Shown piece after piece: positions 6,980-15,566 of a DNA stretch of 47,446 bases. Under the pieces are notes generated by a model. It was not told where the DNA came from. It did not search any database and was given only the letters and a program-made list of their open reading frames with translations. Made by a program: the position numbers and the translations under genes. Each line of letters starts with the position of its first letter. The stretch's first letter is position 1. Source of the stretch: Candidatus Aminicenantota bacterium (GTDB taxonomy: Bacteria; Acidobacteriota; Aminicenantia; Aminicenantales; Aminicenantaceae); contig CP070825.1 of the NCBI GenBank assembly GCA_020344415.1, forward strand, positions 3,366,129 to 3,413,574, in the 5' to 3' direction.

Positions 6980-8782
6980 ATGAAATTAGACGCTAGCATC
7001 GAAGCCAAATTATACGCAAAAGAAACTATCAGTCTACCCAGTATTGTAAAAGATAAGTTCCCAAAAATTCAATCTGTTTATCAGCCCGAAAATATTCGCG
7101 ACCTCAAACAAATGATTTCCGAATCAAAAAAAAGTAGAATCCCTGTAATTCCGCGGGGCGCAGCTACATCAGGGATGGGGGGTATTACCCCATTGAAGCG
7201 GTCAATAATGGCAGACCTTACTCATATAAACCGGATTCTTGACCTCGATGAGAAAAAGAAAATGGTCTCTTTTGAAGCAGGTCTACGGTGGTGGGAGTTA
7301 AAACACTTCCTGAAGAAAGATTCTCTGGACCTTTACACCTGCCCTACAAGCTTGTTCTCCACTGTGGGCGGTTGGCTTTCCACGGGAGGCTACGGAATCA
7401 ACAGCTTCAGGTATGGACACATTTCAAATCTTGTTGAATCCATCGAGGTCATAACACCTAATAAGACCATGACAATTGACCGCCGAGAGCCAGAGTTTAA
7501 ATATTTTATAGGTACAGAAGGCCAGATGGGGATCATAACCAAAGTAGGACTTAAGATCAGAGATTCAAAATCCTCTAAATCTTATCTAGTCTTTTTCAAG
7601 AATACATCCACGGCTGTTGATTTTGTATATGACATTTTAAAATCGTCAAAAATCCCACCCACTCATATTTCCTATTTTGATCCGAACCGGTTAGAACATA
7701 AAAATTTGCATCTTAAAGAAAAAATCTCTTTCCCCCAGATGGAAGGGGTTTTTACTGTATTCGAGGAGGCTTCTTCTGAAAGAGAATTCCTGAATCTCAT
7801 CGAGAGGAAAAAAGGAATGCTTGCCGAGGATTATCTGACAGAGTTCCTATGGAATGAAAGATTCTTCCCGTTTTCTATGAAGCATTTTCACCACTCCATC
7901 CTCGGCTGTGAAATCATCCTGCCGATCAAATACCTCGATCATTATGTTGCTGAGACGAGAGAGTTCGGGAAAAATTACGGCATTCCTTTATCAACCGAAG
8001 CCACATTCATAAATAAACATGATGCTGTGGTTTTTACAACCTTCCCTTCAGACTCAAGAAAATTAATATATTTTCTTCATCTTTTCTTGACATACTCTTT
8101 GACTCATATCGCATCGCGATGGGGAGGGAAGCCTTATGGAATCGGAATATGGAATCTCCCACAGCTAAAGAAATTCTACTCGGATGAAGCCCTGAAAGAG
8201 CACAAGCATTTTAAGAGAGAATTCGATCCGCTGAATCTATTGAACCCGGCTAAATCTCTCTCATATGATCATAAGGTCAGCGGTTTTCTAAAACTCGCAT
8301 ATCTAATGAGTGATATATTCTCAAACGGAAATCCTCTCGTAAAACCTTTTAAAAAAATCCTGAATCGCAACTATGGGATGAATAAAAAAACTCTATCTGA
8401 ATCAGATGCCTGTGCAAATTGTGGAGCCTGTGTTCCTGTTTGCCCCGCTTATCTAATGAATAAAACAGAATTAGTCACCGCAAAAGGCAAACTCTTTCTC
8501 TTGAAGCATTTGATCGATGGCACTTCAGTCCCAAAGCATGTCGCTCAAAAAGCCTTTATGTGTTTGCACTGTCATCTCTGCGAATATGTATGCCAGAGCA
8601 AACTCGAATTAATGTCTGTATGGGATAGACTCGAATCTCTCTTAGAGAAAAAATATGGACGCCCTAAGGAGAAAATCGACGAATTCGTCAAACAGGTAGA
8701 ATCCCACCCCTTTTATACCCAGCTCGTCGATTCAGTCAGTTTCTCATCAAATAACAATCATAGGGAACCAGAGAATGTATAA
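6980..8782 (+). CDS. GlcD-like FAD-linked oxidoreductase with C-terminal [4Fe-4S] domain
   Basis: This 600-residue protein has an FAD-binding type 4 domain at the N-terminus (IPVIPRGAATSGMGG near residue 55, STVGGWLSTGGYG near 130, GTEGQMGIIT near 180). An FAD-linked oxidase C-terminal domain ends near residue 430. Two ferredoxin-like cysteine clusters follow: CANCGACVPVCPAY near 476 and CLHCHLCEYVCQ near 527. The domain order is that of glycolate/D-lactate dehydrogenases fused to a GlpC-like Fe-S domain, which oxidise 2-hydroxy acids. It overlaps the next gene by 8 bases and heads an operon otherwise made of glutamate synthase modules. It may therefore supply electrons to them in place of the usual GltD flavoprotein. 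That role and the substrate are inference. Confidence 0.8.
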   Translation: MKLDASIEAKLYAKETISLPSIVKDKFPKIQSVYQPENIRDLKQMISESKKSRIPVIPRGAATSGMGGITPLKRSIMADLTHINRILDLDEKKKMVSFEAGLRWWELKHFLKKDSLDLYTCPTSLFSTVGGWLSTGGYGINSFRYGHISNLVESIEVITPNKTMTIDRREPEFKYFIGTEGQMGIITKVGLKIRDSKSSKSYLVFFKNTSTAVDFVYDILKSSKIPPTHISYFDPNRLEHKNLHLKEKISFPQMEGVFTVFEEASSEREFLNLIERKKGMLAEDYLTEFLWNERFFPFSMKHFHHSILGCEIILPIKYLDHYVAETREFGKNYGIPLSTEATFINKHDAVVFTTFPSDSRKLIYFLHLFLTYSLTHIASRWGGKPYGIGIWNLPQLKKFYSDEALKEHKHFKREFDPLNLLNPAKSLSYDHKVSGFLKLAYLMSDIFSNGNPLVKPFKKILNRNYGMNKKTLSESDACANCGACVPVCPAYLMNKTELVTAKGKLFLLKHLIDGTSVPKHVAQKAFMCLHCHLCEYVCQSKLELMSVWDRLESLLEKKYGRPKEKIDEFVKQVESHPFYTQLVDSVSFSSNNNHREPENV

Positions 8783-10163
8783 AAGATACCACATAGAAAC
8801 GACTCCAGTTAAGCTGCACTCAACTGAGATAGGGAAATTCGAGATCGTTCGAAGCGATAAGTGCCTGAACTGTGGACGATGTATGACTCACTGCATCTAT
8901 GATGTCCATGAGCGATCGACTCTTGATTCTCGTGAAATGTCTAAACCTGTGAGCCACCTCTGTAAAAACTGTTTCTCTTGCATCCAAAACTGCCCGCAGC
9001 AGGCACTCGAAATGGTCCCGAACGAGGAGTATGAAAATTTAGGGAATATTTATTGGACGCCTCACAAGATTCATACGATCTGGAATGAAGCAGAGGAAGG
9101 AAAAATCCCAGTCCTTGGCGCTGGTTACCGTGGCCGATTTAGAGGCTCGGGCTTCGATGAAATCTGGACAGACATGTCAGAAATAGTCCGACCGACAAGG
9201 GATGGCATCCACGGCAGAGAGTACATTGCCACATCAGTCGACCTGGGAAGAAAGCTGCCCTGGATTATTGATTTTGAAAAGCTTGATTTTCCAAACTTCT
9301 ATGAAACCCAGATTCCTATGCTGCTTGATTCAAACCCGATGGGGCTAGATTCGAAGAACATTATTCTCTCCATAACAAAAGCAGCTCATGAGCTTGGGAC
9401 TTATGCCTTTCTAGACATCGAGAATTATTCTGATGAGCTAAAACCATATATTAAATCGATTGTTCTGAGATCCTCTCTGGAAGAGATTTCGACTATTGAT
9501 CGAGTCCCATGGAGAGAAGTGAATTTGATAGAAATATCCCTCCCCCAAAAATTTTCAAGCTCAGAAGTCAAAAAAGCTCTCAAGGAATTGAAAAAACAGA
9601 ATCCGAAGGCCTTCCTCTCTCTAAGGCTTACTAATCCTTGCCTATCGGAAGAGATCTTTAAGCAATTCGAAGAGGCACACTTAGATATATTGAATTTTCA
9701 TGCGGATAGAGACGGAAAAAGCTTTGAGGGAAACACATTCATAAGCGAATCGATAAGAAAATTACACCTCGATTTCATTAAAAAGCGCAAGCGAGATGAA
9801 ATCACCATCATAGGAAAAGGAGGAATCGCCGCTGCTGAACATATTCCAAAGCTCATCATCTGCGGTGCGGATGCGGCTGTTCTGGACCTCTCTCTATTGG
9901 TAGCTATGGGATGCAGAGTATGTAGCGCCTGTGAACTAGAGCGCTGCCCTGCTGAAGTAAATATGCTCGACCCAGAAATTGCCAAGCAGAGAGTTATAAA
10001 CATGATCTGTGCCTGGAGAGATCAGTTGCTGGAGATATTGAGCGCCATGGGGATTAGAGACGTGAGAAGATTACGCGGAGAGGTCGGGAGAGCCATGTTC
10101 TATGAAGAAATCGAGAGAGAATCTTTTGAATTTATTTTTAATGAAAATGGCCCAGGAAAATGA
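8775..10163 (+). CDS. Ferredoxin domain fused to a degenerate glutamate-synthase-type FMN domain
   Basis: This 462-residue protein starts with two Fe-S clusters (CLNCGRCMTHC and CKNCFSCIQNCP, residues about 30-75), followed by a YWTPHKIHTIWNEAE segment also present in the next gene. The rest is collinear with the next gene's GltB2 domain. It keeps the C-terminal part (GKGGIAAAEHIPKLIICGADAA, then CRVCSACELERCP, then AWRDQLLEILSAMGIRDVRRLRG). However, the middle has lost the conserved GGxGGTGAxP loop and most of the FMN/2-oxoglutarate pocket. I read it as an inactive paralogue that may pair with the active GltB2 and carry electrons. It overlaps both neighbours (8 and 4 bases), so it is made in step with them. 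Confidence 0.75.
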   Translation: MYKRYHIETTPVKLHSTEIGKFEIVRSDKCLNCGRCMTHCIYDVHERSTLDSREMSKPVSHLCKNCFSCIQNCPQQALEMVPNEEYENLGNIYWTPHKIHTIWNEAEEGKIPVLGAGYRGRFRGSGFDEIWTDMSEIVRPTRDGIHGREYIATSVDLGRKLPWIIDFEKLDFPNFYETQIPMLLDSNPMGLDSKNIILSITKAAHELGTYAFLDIENYSDELKPYIKSIVLRSSLEEISTIDRVPWREVNLIEISLPQKFSSSEVKKALKELKKQNPKAFLSLRLTNPCLSEEIFKQFEEAHLDILNFHADRDGKSFEGNTFISESIRKLHLDFIKKRKRDEITIIGKGGIAAAEHIPKLIICGADAAVLDLSLLVAMGCRVCSACELERCPAEVNMLDPEIAKQRVINMICAWRDQLLEILSAMGIRDVRRLRGEVGRAMFYEEIERESFEFIFNENGPGK

Positions 10164-11632
10164 ACCATACTGAAATTAAGCCCTGTACGACAACATATCG
10201 GAATGAGATTGGTAAATACTTGGTTTCTCTGGAAGATTCCTGCTTTCACTGCGGGCTATGTATGAAGATGTGCCCCTATAGTGTTTTTGAAAGGATGGAC
10301 GGTTTCAATTATATTTCCACACCAAAGTCTGCTAATTGCTTAGGGCCAGATTGCAAAGAAGGTCCTTTCTCCTGTGTAACGAAATGTCCTGTTGAAGCAA
10401 TAAAGATAGAAATAGACCCTCAATGGAAAACCCTTGGGGATTATCGGTGGACTCCAGACTTGATCATTACAACATGGCAACAGGCAGAATCAGGAGAAAT
10501 CCCTCAAGGTACGCTCGAATACAAAATTGGAGCTTCAGCCGGAGGGTTTGACAAATTTGGATTTGTCCTCGATAACGAACACGCGCTCCCATCAGATAAA
10601 ACCGACAAAATAAGCACAAGTATCAGCCTCAATCGTCGTGGGGAAGGCGCTTTGATCGATATCCCCGTTCCCTGGTATGGTGCAGGTATGTCGTTCGGCT
10701 CTATAAGCATTCCAACAATGCTGGCCCGGGCTGCAGCCGCAAAAGCATGGGGAACGTTCACTTCCACCGGAGAAGGTGGCTATCCGGATGAACTTTCGGC
10801 TTACAGCGATTGGATCATTACCCAGATTGCAACTGGCCTATTCGGAGTGAGCGAAGAGACGATAAAATGTACACGAATCATCGAATTCAAATATGCACAA
10901 GGGGCAAAGCCAGGACTGGGAGGACATCTCCTGGGAGATAAAAACACACCTTCTGTGGCAGCAATGAGGGAAGCTGTCCCCTGGACTTCTCTATTTTCCC
11001 CCTTCCCTTTTCACAGCGTATATTCAGTTGAAGACCACAAAAAGCACATTGATTGGGTAAAGACGATAAACCCTGAAACCCTCATCTCAGTTAAGGTCTC
11101 TACTCCTTCAGACGTGGATATGGTTGCTGTAGGAAGTTATTATGCTGGAGCGAATATTATCCACCTAGATGGAGGATACGGAGGAACCGGAGCTGCCCCC
11201 GAGATTGCCAAGAAAAACATCGCCATGCCGATAGAATACGCAATCACAAAGGTACACAAGTTTCTCCAAGAAGAGGGTGTGCGTGACGAAATCGTACTCA
11301 TGGCAAGCGGGGGGATCAGAACGGCTCATGATATAGCCAAGGCAATCGCTCTGGGAGCCGATGGCGCCATAATAGGAACATCCGAATTAGTCGCACTGGG
11401 ATGTGTGAGATGCGGAAACTGCGAGAGCGGCAGAGGTTGTCCGCGGGGAATTGCTACCACTGATCCAGAGCTCGAAAACCTAATCAGCCTATCCTGGGGA
11501 ACTCAAAGAATAATCAATCTCTACGCGTCATGGCATAAACAATTAAAATTGCTTCTCATGAAGCTCGGTCTCAAAGATATAAGAGAGCTAAGAGGCCGAA
11601 CAGATCTTCTGAGGAACACGGATGAAAAATAG
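10160..11632 (+). CDS. Glutamate synthase, archaeal-type FMN/Fe-S domain subunit (GltB2-like)
   Basis: This 490-residue protein has an N-terminal ferredoxin-like region (CFHCGLCMKMCP, then CLGPDCKEGPFSCVTKCP). A complete glutamate synthase central/FMN domain follows: GAGMSFGSISIP, then GEGGYP, then KPGLGGHLLG, then SVKVSTPSDVDMVAVG, then GGYGGTGAAPEIAKKN, then MASGGIRTAHDIAKAIALGA. The 3Fe-4S cysteine loop reads CVRCGNCESGRGCPRGIA. Enzymes of this family condense ammonia (from glutamine) with 2-oxoglutarate and reduce the product to glutamate. The glutaminase part is in the next gene, so the two would act as a complex. The ATG overlaps the preceding stop by 4 bases. Confidence 0.85.
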   Translation: MNHTEIKPCTTTYRNEIGKYLVSLEDSCFHCGLCMKMCPYSVFERMDGFNYISTPKSANCLGPDCKEGPFSCVTKCPVEAIKIEIDPQWKTLGDYRWTPDLIITTWQQAESGEIPQGTLEYKIGASAGGFDKFGFVLDNEHALPSDKTDKISTSISLNRRGEGALIDIPVPWYGAGMSFGSISIPTMLARAAAAKAWGTFTSTGEGGYPDELSAYSDWIITQIATGLFGVSEETIKCTRIIEFKYAQGAKPGLGGHLLGDKNTPSVAAMREAVPWTSLFSPFPFHSVYSVEDHKKHIDWVKTINPETLISVKVSTPSDVDMVAVGSYYAGANIIHLDGGYGGTGAAPEIAKKNIAMPIEYAITKVHKFLQEEGVRDEIVLMASGGIRTAHDIAKAIALGADGAIIGTSELVALGCVRCGNCESGRGCPRGIATTDPELENLISLSWGTQRIINLYASWHKQLKLLLMKLGLKDIRELRGRTDLLRNTDEK

Positions 11633-14057
11633 AGACATAATTCGGCTGGTTGAATCGAGGAAAAAACTCTCACCTCCTCCGGATAGCCCAAAAAAACAAG
11701 AAATGGAAGGTGGATGCGGAGTAGTCGGTCTCGCCTGCAACGAAAAAATCTCAGGGAAACACATTATGCAGGCTCTCGTTCAGATGCATAACCGAGGAAA
11801 CAGCAAAGGCGGAGGAGTGGCAGCCTTTGGACTCGATCCCGGTCAGCTCGGAGTCGATCAAAAGACCCTCGATGAAGATTACCTGATTCAAATCGCATAC
11901 TTAGATTCGAGTGCTAGAAAACAGGTGGAAGAGGAATTCCTATTCTCAGACTTAAATGTCCACGCTTACTACCCTCTTAAGGCTCTGGAAAGCTGGCGAA
12001 ATGTAGACAGCTTAGAGATTCAACCGCCTGAAGTATGGAGATATTTTTGCCGAGTGAAAGATAAAAAACTCGATCAATTTATCCTTGAAAATGACTTAAA
12101 GCCGCTTTCTGAAGAAAAAGTTGAAGATGAATTTATCTATCAAAACACTTTTAAACTGAACAAAAAATTCTATGCTTCTTTAGGGGAACAAAGAGCATTT
12201 GTCCTCTCGCATGGCCGGAACATGATGATCCTGAAGATCGTTGGCTATGCAGAGCAGCTTATCGAATATTATAGATTAGAGAATCTAAAAGCACATATTT
12301 GGATCGGACACCAGAGATACCCCACTAAAGGGAAGGTTTGGCATCCAGGAGGCGCTCATCCATTCATAGGAATGAATGAGGCACTTGTTCACAATGGAGA
12401 TTTTGCCAATTATTATTCCATTGCCGAATACCTCAGTCAGCGGAACATCTATCCTCTCTTTTTAACCGACACAGAGGTCTCGGTGCTTCTTTTTGACCTC
12501 CTGAATAGAATCTATGAATATCCTCTTGAATACATCATCGAAGCCATTGCTCCGACAACAGAAAGAGATTTCTATCTTTTACCGGAAGAGAAGAGAAAGA
12601 TATACAGAACCATTCAAGCCTCCCACATTCATTGCTCTCCTGATGGCCCCTGGTTTTTTATAATCGGCCGAACAAATGTGAGCGATAAGAGCCTCCAGTT
12701 GCTTGGGATCACTGACACGTCGATGCTGAGGCCGCAGGTTTTTGCCCTGCAGGAGAATGGTGCGAGTATTGGCCTTGTGGCGAGTGAGAAGCAAGCCATA
12801 GACGCAACGCTTCGGAGTTTGCATCAGGAAGATAGTAGATTTTTGCCCTATGCTGATATTTACTGGAATGCCAGAGGCGGAAGCTACACAGATGGAGGAG
12901 CGTTTGTCTTCACCGTGAAAGATAATAGTCTGAATATAACAGATAAATTCGGAAAGAAAATCTCATCTAGAAGAGAACACGATTGTTCCTCTGTCCAATT
13001 ATCAGCTCAAAAATCTGATAAGAATGAGGATTATTCAGAAAAGATACAAGAATTTACCCAATTCATCGACCAAAGATGGAGAATCCCTATAAAAGACAGA
13101 GCGAACGCATTGTCAAACGCTGAGAAGTCCTTGAATAAGGCATTCTCATCATTACCTAGTCAAAAGCAAACAGAATCTCTATTCCTCTATAAAGATTGGG
13201 GAAATAAGGATTCGCTATCCAAGCCAAAAAGTGAGCAGGAAATCCTGGTGATTAATTGTGAAAAATTCCCTTCAGAGGGAACACAATCCATATCCAGGTT
13301 CATAGTGAATGCTTACCAGGTAGGCTGGAAAAATTTCATAACATATAACTGGAGAGGCCAGAGATTCTGTGGATGTGGACTGGGTGAAATGTCGAACGGT
13401 GTTCGAATTGACGTGTATGGAAGTTCTGGAGATTATCTTGCTTCAGGTCTTGATGGTGCGGAAATCTTCGTACATGAAAATGCTCAGGATCAAGTCGCTC
13501 AAATCATGAAAACCGGAAAACTGGTGGTCTTCGGTGATGTCGGGCAGACTTTTATGTATGGGGCTAAAGGAGGAGAGGTCTATGTTCTTGGAAATGCAGC
13601 CGGAAGACCATTAATAAATGCGGTGGGCACTCCAAGAGTAGTGATAAACGGAACATGCCTAGACTATCTGGCGGAATCCTTTATGGCTGGCGATCCCTTT
13701 GAAGGAGGAGGATTTGTTATCCTCAATGGCGTCAGGTTCAACGAAAAAGGTGAAATAGGTGAATTACAAACGCCATATCCTGGAGGAAATCTCTTCTCCC
13801 TTGCCTCTGGGGGAGCAATCTACATCAGAGATCCAAATTTAAAAGTGGAAAACAATCAATTGAACGGAGGAAAATTCACTGAAATGACCGAGAAGGATTG
13901 GGAACTCATCCTTCCTTACTTAAAAGAAAATGAAAGACTCTTCAATATTCCTATAGATCGACTATTGACTGTGAATAATAAACTCTTGGGGTTTAATCAG
14001 GTGTATCGAAAAGTTGAAGCAGTAGAATTGAAGGTCTTGGCAAAAACGCATTATTAA
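11622..14057 (+). CDS. Class II glutamine amidotransferase fused to GXGXG domain (GltB1-GltB3)
   Basis: This 811-residue protein starts 11 bases inside the preceding gene. About residues 32-430 form an Ntn-type glutamine amidotransferase: Cys32 in GGCGVVGLA is the expected nucleophile, and HNRGNSKGGG, HQRYPTKGKVWHPGGAHPF, HNGDFANYY and TDTEVSVLL follow in the normal order. About residues 545-780 form the right-handed helix domain with repeated G-x-x-G-x-G turns (FCGCGLGEMSNG, GSSGDYLASGLDGAEI, FGDVGQTFMYGAKGGEVYVLGNAAGRP). Cys32 is preceded by 31 residues, so an N-terminal propeptide would have to be cut to free the catalytic amine. The middle FMN domain of classical GltB is absent and is supplied by the upstream gene. 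Together they rebuild a split glutamate synthase. Confidence 0.85.
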   Translation: MKNRDIIRLVESRKKLSPPPDSPKKQEMEGGCGVVGLACNEKISGKHIMQALVQMHNRGNSKGGGVAAFGLDPGQLGVDQKTLDEDYLIQIAYLDSSARKQVEEEFLFSDLNVHAYYPLKALESWRNVDSLEIQPPEVWRYFCRVKDKKLDQFILENDLKPLSEEKVEDEFIYQNTFKLNKKFYASLGEQRAFVLSHGRNMMILKIVGYAEQLIEYYRLENLKAHIWIGHQRYPTKGKVWHPGGAHPFIGMNEALVHNGDFANYYSIAEYLSQRNIYPLFLTDTEVSVLLFDLLNRIYEYPLEYIIEAIAPTTERDFYLLPEEKRKIYRTIQASHIHCSPDGPWFFIIGRTNVSDKSLQLLGITDTSMLRPQVFALQENGASIGLVASEKQAIDATLRSLHQEDSRFLPYADIYWNARGGSYTDGGAFVFTVKDNSLNITDKFGKKISSRREHDCSSVQLSAQKSDKNEDYSEKIQEFTQFIDQRWRIPIKDRANALSNAEKSLNKAFSSLPSQKQTESLFLYKDWGNKDSLSKPKSEQEILVINCEKFPSEGTQSISRFIVNAYQVGWKNFITYNWRGQRFCGCGLGEMSNGVRIDVYGSSGDYLASGLDGAEIFVHENAQDQVAQIMKTGKLVVFGDVGQTFMYGAKGGEVYVLGNAAGRPLINAVGTPRVVINGTCLDYLAESFMAGDPFEGGGFVILNGVRFNEKGEIGELQTPYPGGNLFSLASGGAIYIRDPNLKVENNQLNGGKFTEMTEKDWELILPYLKENERLFNIPIDRLLTVNNKLLGFNQVYRKVEAVELKVLAKTHY

Positions 14058-14066
14058 AATGATATC

Positions 14067-14088
14067 AAAAAGGGGACTGTCCCCTTTT
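14067..14088. terminator. GGGGACTGTCCCC palindrome, likely terminator of the glutamate-synthase-like operon
   Basis: AAAAGGGGA and TCCCCTTTT pair around CTG and are followed by more T, 10 bases after the operon's last stop. This is a plausible rho-independent terminator. The same palindrome recurs at 14528-14556, so it is also a dispersed repeat of the type often linked to REP-associated (Y1) transposases. Confidence 0.65.
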
Positions 14089-14108
14089 ATTAATGAAGGA
14101 GAGAAAAA

Positions 14109-14531
14109 ATGAAAAAATTGGTAGTCAGTGTTAAATGTCCTTACTGCAAAAAAAGTCTTATGGAAGATGAGAAGATGATAGACGGCTATCCGAGTGTTAA
14201 AGTCAATATTCAACATCAAGATAAGCGGGGAGCTCTTTATTTAAGCTCGATTTATGGTAGTTACAATATCATCTCCGAATTCATTATTCCCATGGAGGAA
14301 CTGGTTCTAATTTTCTGACCCCATTGTGGCTCTTCTCTTTAAATTAAAAAACTATGTGACAAGTGTAATGCTCCTATGACTATTTTTGAACTATTAAACG
14401 GGGGTCAAGTCCAGATTTGTTCACGAAGAGGATGCAAGAAGCATCTGATAGAATATTCAAATCTGGGCCAAGAAATTTCAGCCTTCTACGATGTTCATGA
14501 AGTATTTGCTGACCCCTCTCGCGAAAAGTAA
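14109..14531 (+). pseudogene. Zinc-ribbon protein gene interrupted by in-frame TGA and TAA
   Basis: The frame starts with ATG at 14109 after a GGAG ribosome-binding site and encodes CPYCKKSL near residue 9, then a domain ending IIPMEELVLIF. TGA at 14316-14318 follows, then PHCGSSL, then TAA at 14340-14342, then IKKLCDKCNAPM and CSRRGCKKHLIEYSNLG, to the final TAA at 14529-14531. Everything stays in one frame over 140 codons. The TGA stands exactly where the first Cys of the second CxxC pair (expected FCPHCGSSL) should be. The protein would be a small multi-CxxC zinc-ribbon protein. A selenocysteine at the TGA is conceivable, but the TAA 8 codons later would still end translation, so a decaying gene or base-call errors are more likely. 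Confidence 0.7.
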
Positions 14532-14556
14532 AAAAGGGGACTGTCCCCTTTTTTAC
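14528..14556. terminator. Perfect GTAAAAAAGGGGA / TCCCCTTTTTTAC palindrome between convergent genes
   Basis: Thirteen-base arms flank CTG. The palindrome overlaps the end of the zinc-ribbon gene (+) and the stop codon region of the minus-strand gene ending at 14553. It has T runs on both strands and so can terminate transcription in both directions. It is a second copy of the palindrome at 14067-14088. Confidence 0.7.
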
Positions 14557-15083
14557 ATCTCTCGGAGAGCTTTTAGAAAGATTTTCCGCATTTTCACTCC
14601 CTGAAGCTCTCCTGTCACTCCATCGATCGCCTTAAAATCATAGGCCATCTTTTTCTGGAAATACCCAACCCAGAATGGATAAAAAATCGCTCTAACATCT
14701 GTGACTTTTTCTATCGTTGAAATTGTCTTAGTCTTAAGTCCATGCTCCAAAAGCAACCACTTATAATCTTTTAATGCTTTCTTTTGCGCTTCGGATTGAG
14801 ATAGAAAAAAGGGACAAACTGGATTTTCGGTATTGGCCTGATAATTCATATCGCCATTAACGAAAAATATCGAACAACCGAGTAACCCGTCAAGAGAAAT
14901 CGTGACTTCTTTTTTCCCTAACTCTCCGGTTAGCTGGACTACGATCAAATAAAAAGGAAGATGCATTAGCTCAACCTTCTTGGGTGGAAATGATTTTCGC
15001 TTTATCCTTATCGGAAGAAAAGATGACTTTTGGGAAAGAATCTGTCTCGCCTCTTCTTTTGAAATTTGTGCTTTTACATACAT
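14553..15083 (-). CDS. Hypothetical protein at the end of a sodium symporter operon
   Basis: This 176-residue protein has no recognisable family motif, no signal peptide and no long hydrophobic helix. The N-terminal half is basic and beta-rich (RIKRKSFPPKKVELMHLPFYLIVVQ). The C-terminal part has an aromatic VRAIFYPFWVGYFQKK stretch followed by YDFKAIDGVTGELQG, which looks like a short beta-hairpin domain repeated from the first half (LPFYLIVVQ...ISLDGLLG). It lies 18 bases after a small membrane protein gene and is the last gene of the SSS symporter transcript. A role with that transporter is inferred from context only. Confidence 0.55.
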   Translation of the reverse strand: MYVKAQISKEEARQILSQKSSFLPIRIKRKSFPPKKVELMHLPFYLIVVQLTGELGKKEVTISLDGLLGCSIFFVNGDMNYQANTENPVCPFFLSQSEAQKKALKDYKWLLLEHGLKTKTISTIEKVTDVRAIFYPFWVGYFQKKMAYDFKAIDGVTGELQGVKMRKIFLKALREM

Positions 15084-15101
15084 CTGTTTATAGCTTGTAG
15101 A

Positions 15102-15362
15102 CTAAAGCTTTTCTCTGCGCTTATTGGCTCTGCCCTTTAGAATAGAAAAAAGCCCTGCTGCCAACAGCAGCAATCCCGCGATAATATTTGTTACTACTCC
15201 GCGAATCAATGGAACCAGCGAGGTACCCTTGACAAAAAAAGTAGAGATAAGAACAACAACACCAAAAACCAGCCAGAAAATCCCCATGATTTCCAGGGGT
15301 TCGAATTTCTTTTCTGGTTCCTTCCTTGGCTTGTCAGAAATCATTCCTTTCTCCCGGCTCAC
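15102..15362 (-). CDS. Small two-helix membrane protein in the symporter operon
   Basis: This 86-residue protein has a charged N-terminus of about 20 residues, two hydrophobic segments (about residues 25-45 and 53-76) and a basic end KGRANKRREKL, giving a two-helix membrane protein with both ends in the cytoplasm. It directly abuts the gene at 15363, with no intergenic space. I recognise no family. It may be an accessory subunit of the SSS symporter. Confidence 0.55.
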   Translation of the reverse strand: MSREKGMISDKPRKEPEKKFEPLEIMGIFWLVFGVVVLISTFFVKGTSLVPLIRGVVTNIIAGLLLLAAGLFSILKGRANKRREKL

Positions 15363-15566
15363 TTAAAAACTTAGATAGATGATGATTTGAATTCCTAAAA
15401 GCACAGACGCCCAGATCCGTAGATCCCTCCATTTCCGGCTATCGGGCGCTTCATGAAAGATAAAGCCTCTGGGACGAAACCACGCCCAGATGACCATACC
15501 TATATATCCCACCACAGCAATTATTTTCCCCCAATATAAAGGTATTCCTGCCAGCCATTCATTCAT
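15363..15566 (-). CDS. Small membrane protein overlapping the SSS symporter gene
   Basis: This 67-residue protein has two hydrophobic segments (about residues 9-28 and 49-66) separated by a polar loop containing RPRGFIFHEAPDSRKWRDLR. Its ATG overlaps the last codon and stop of the symporter gene (ATGA), showing translational coupling. The stop is immediately followed by the next small membrane gene. Small partner proteins are known for some SSS transporters, such as the YhdT-type partner of PanF, and this could be an analogue, though I see no clear homology. Confidence 0.6.
   Translation of the reverse strand: MNEWLAGIPLYWGKIIAVVGYIGMVIWAWFRPRGFIFHEAPDSRKWRDLRIWASVLLGIQIIIYLSF

Noticed and set aside
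14316..14318. Selenocysteine at the TGA of the zinc-ribbon gene
   Set aside because: A TAA in the same frame eight codons later would still stop translation, and no convincing hairpin was identified immediately after the TGA; kept only as a possibility to check.
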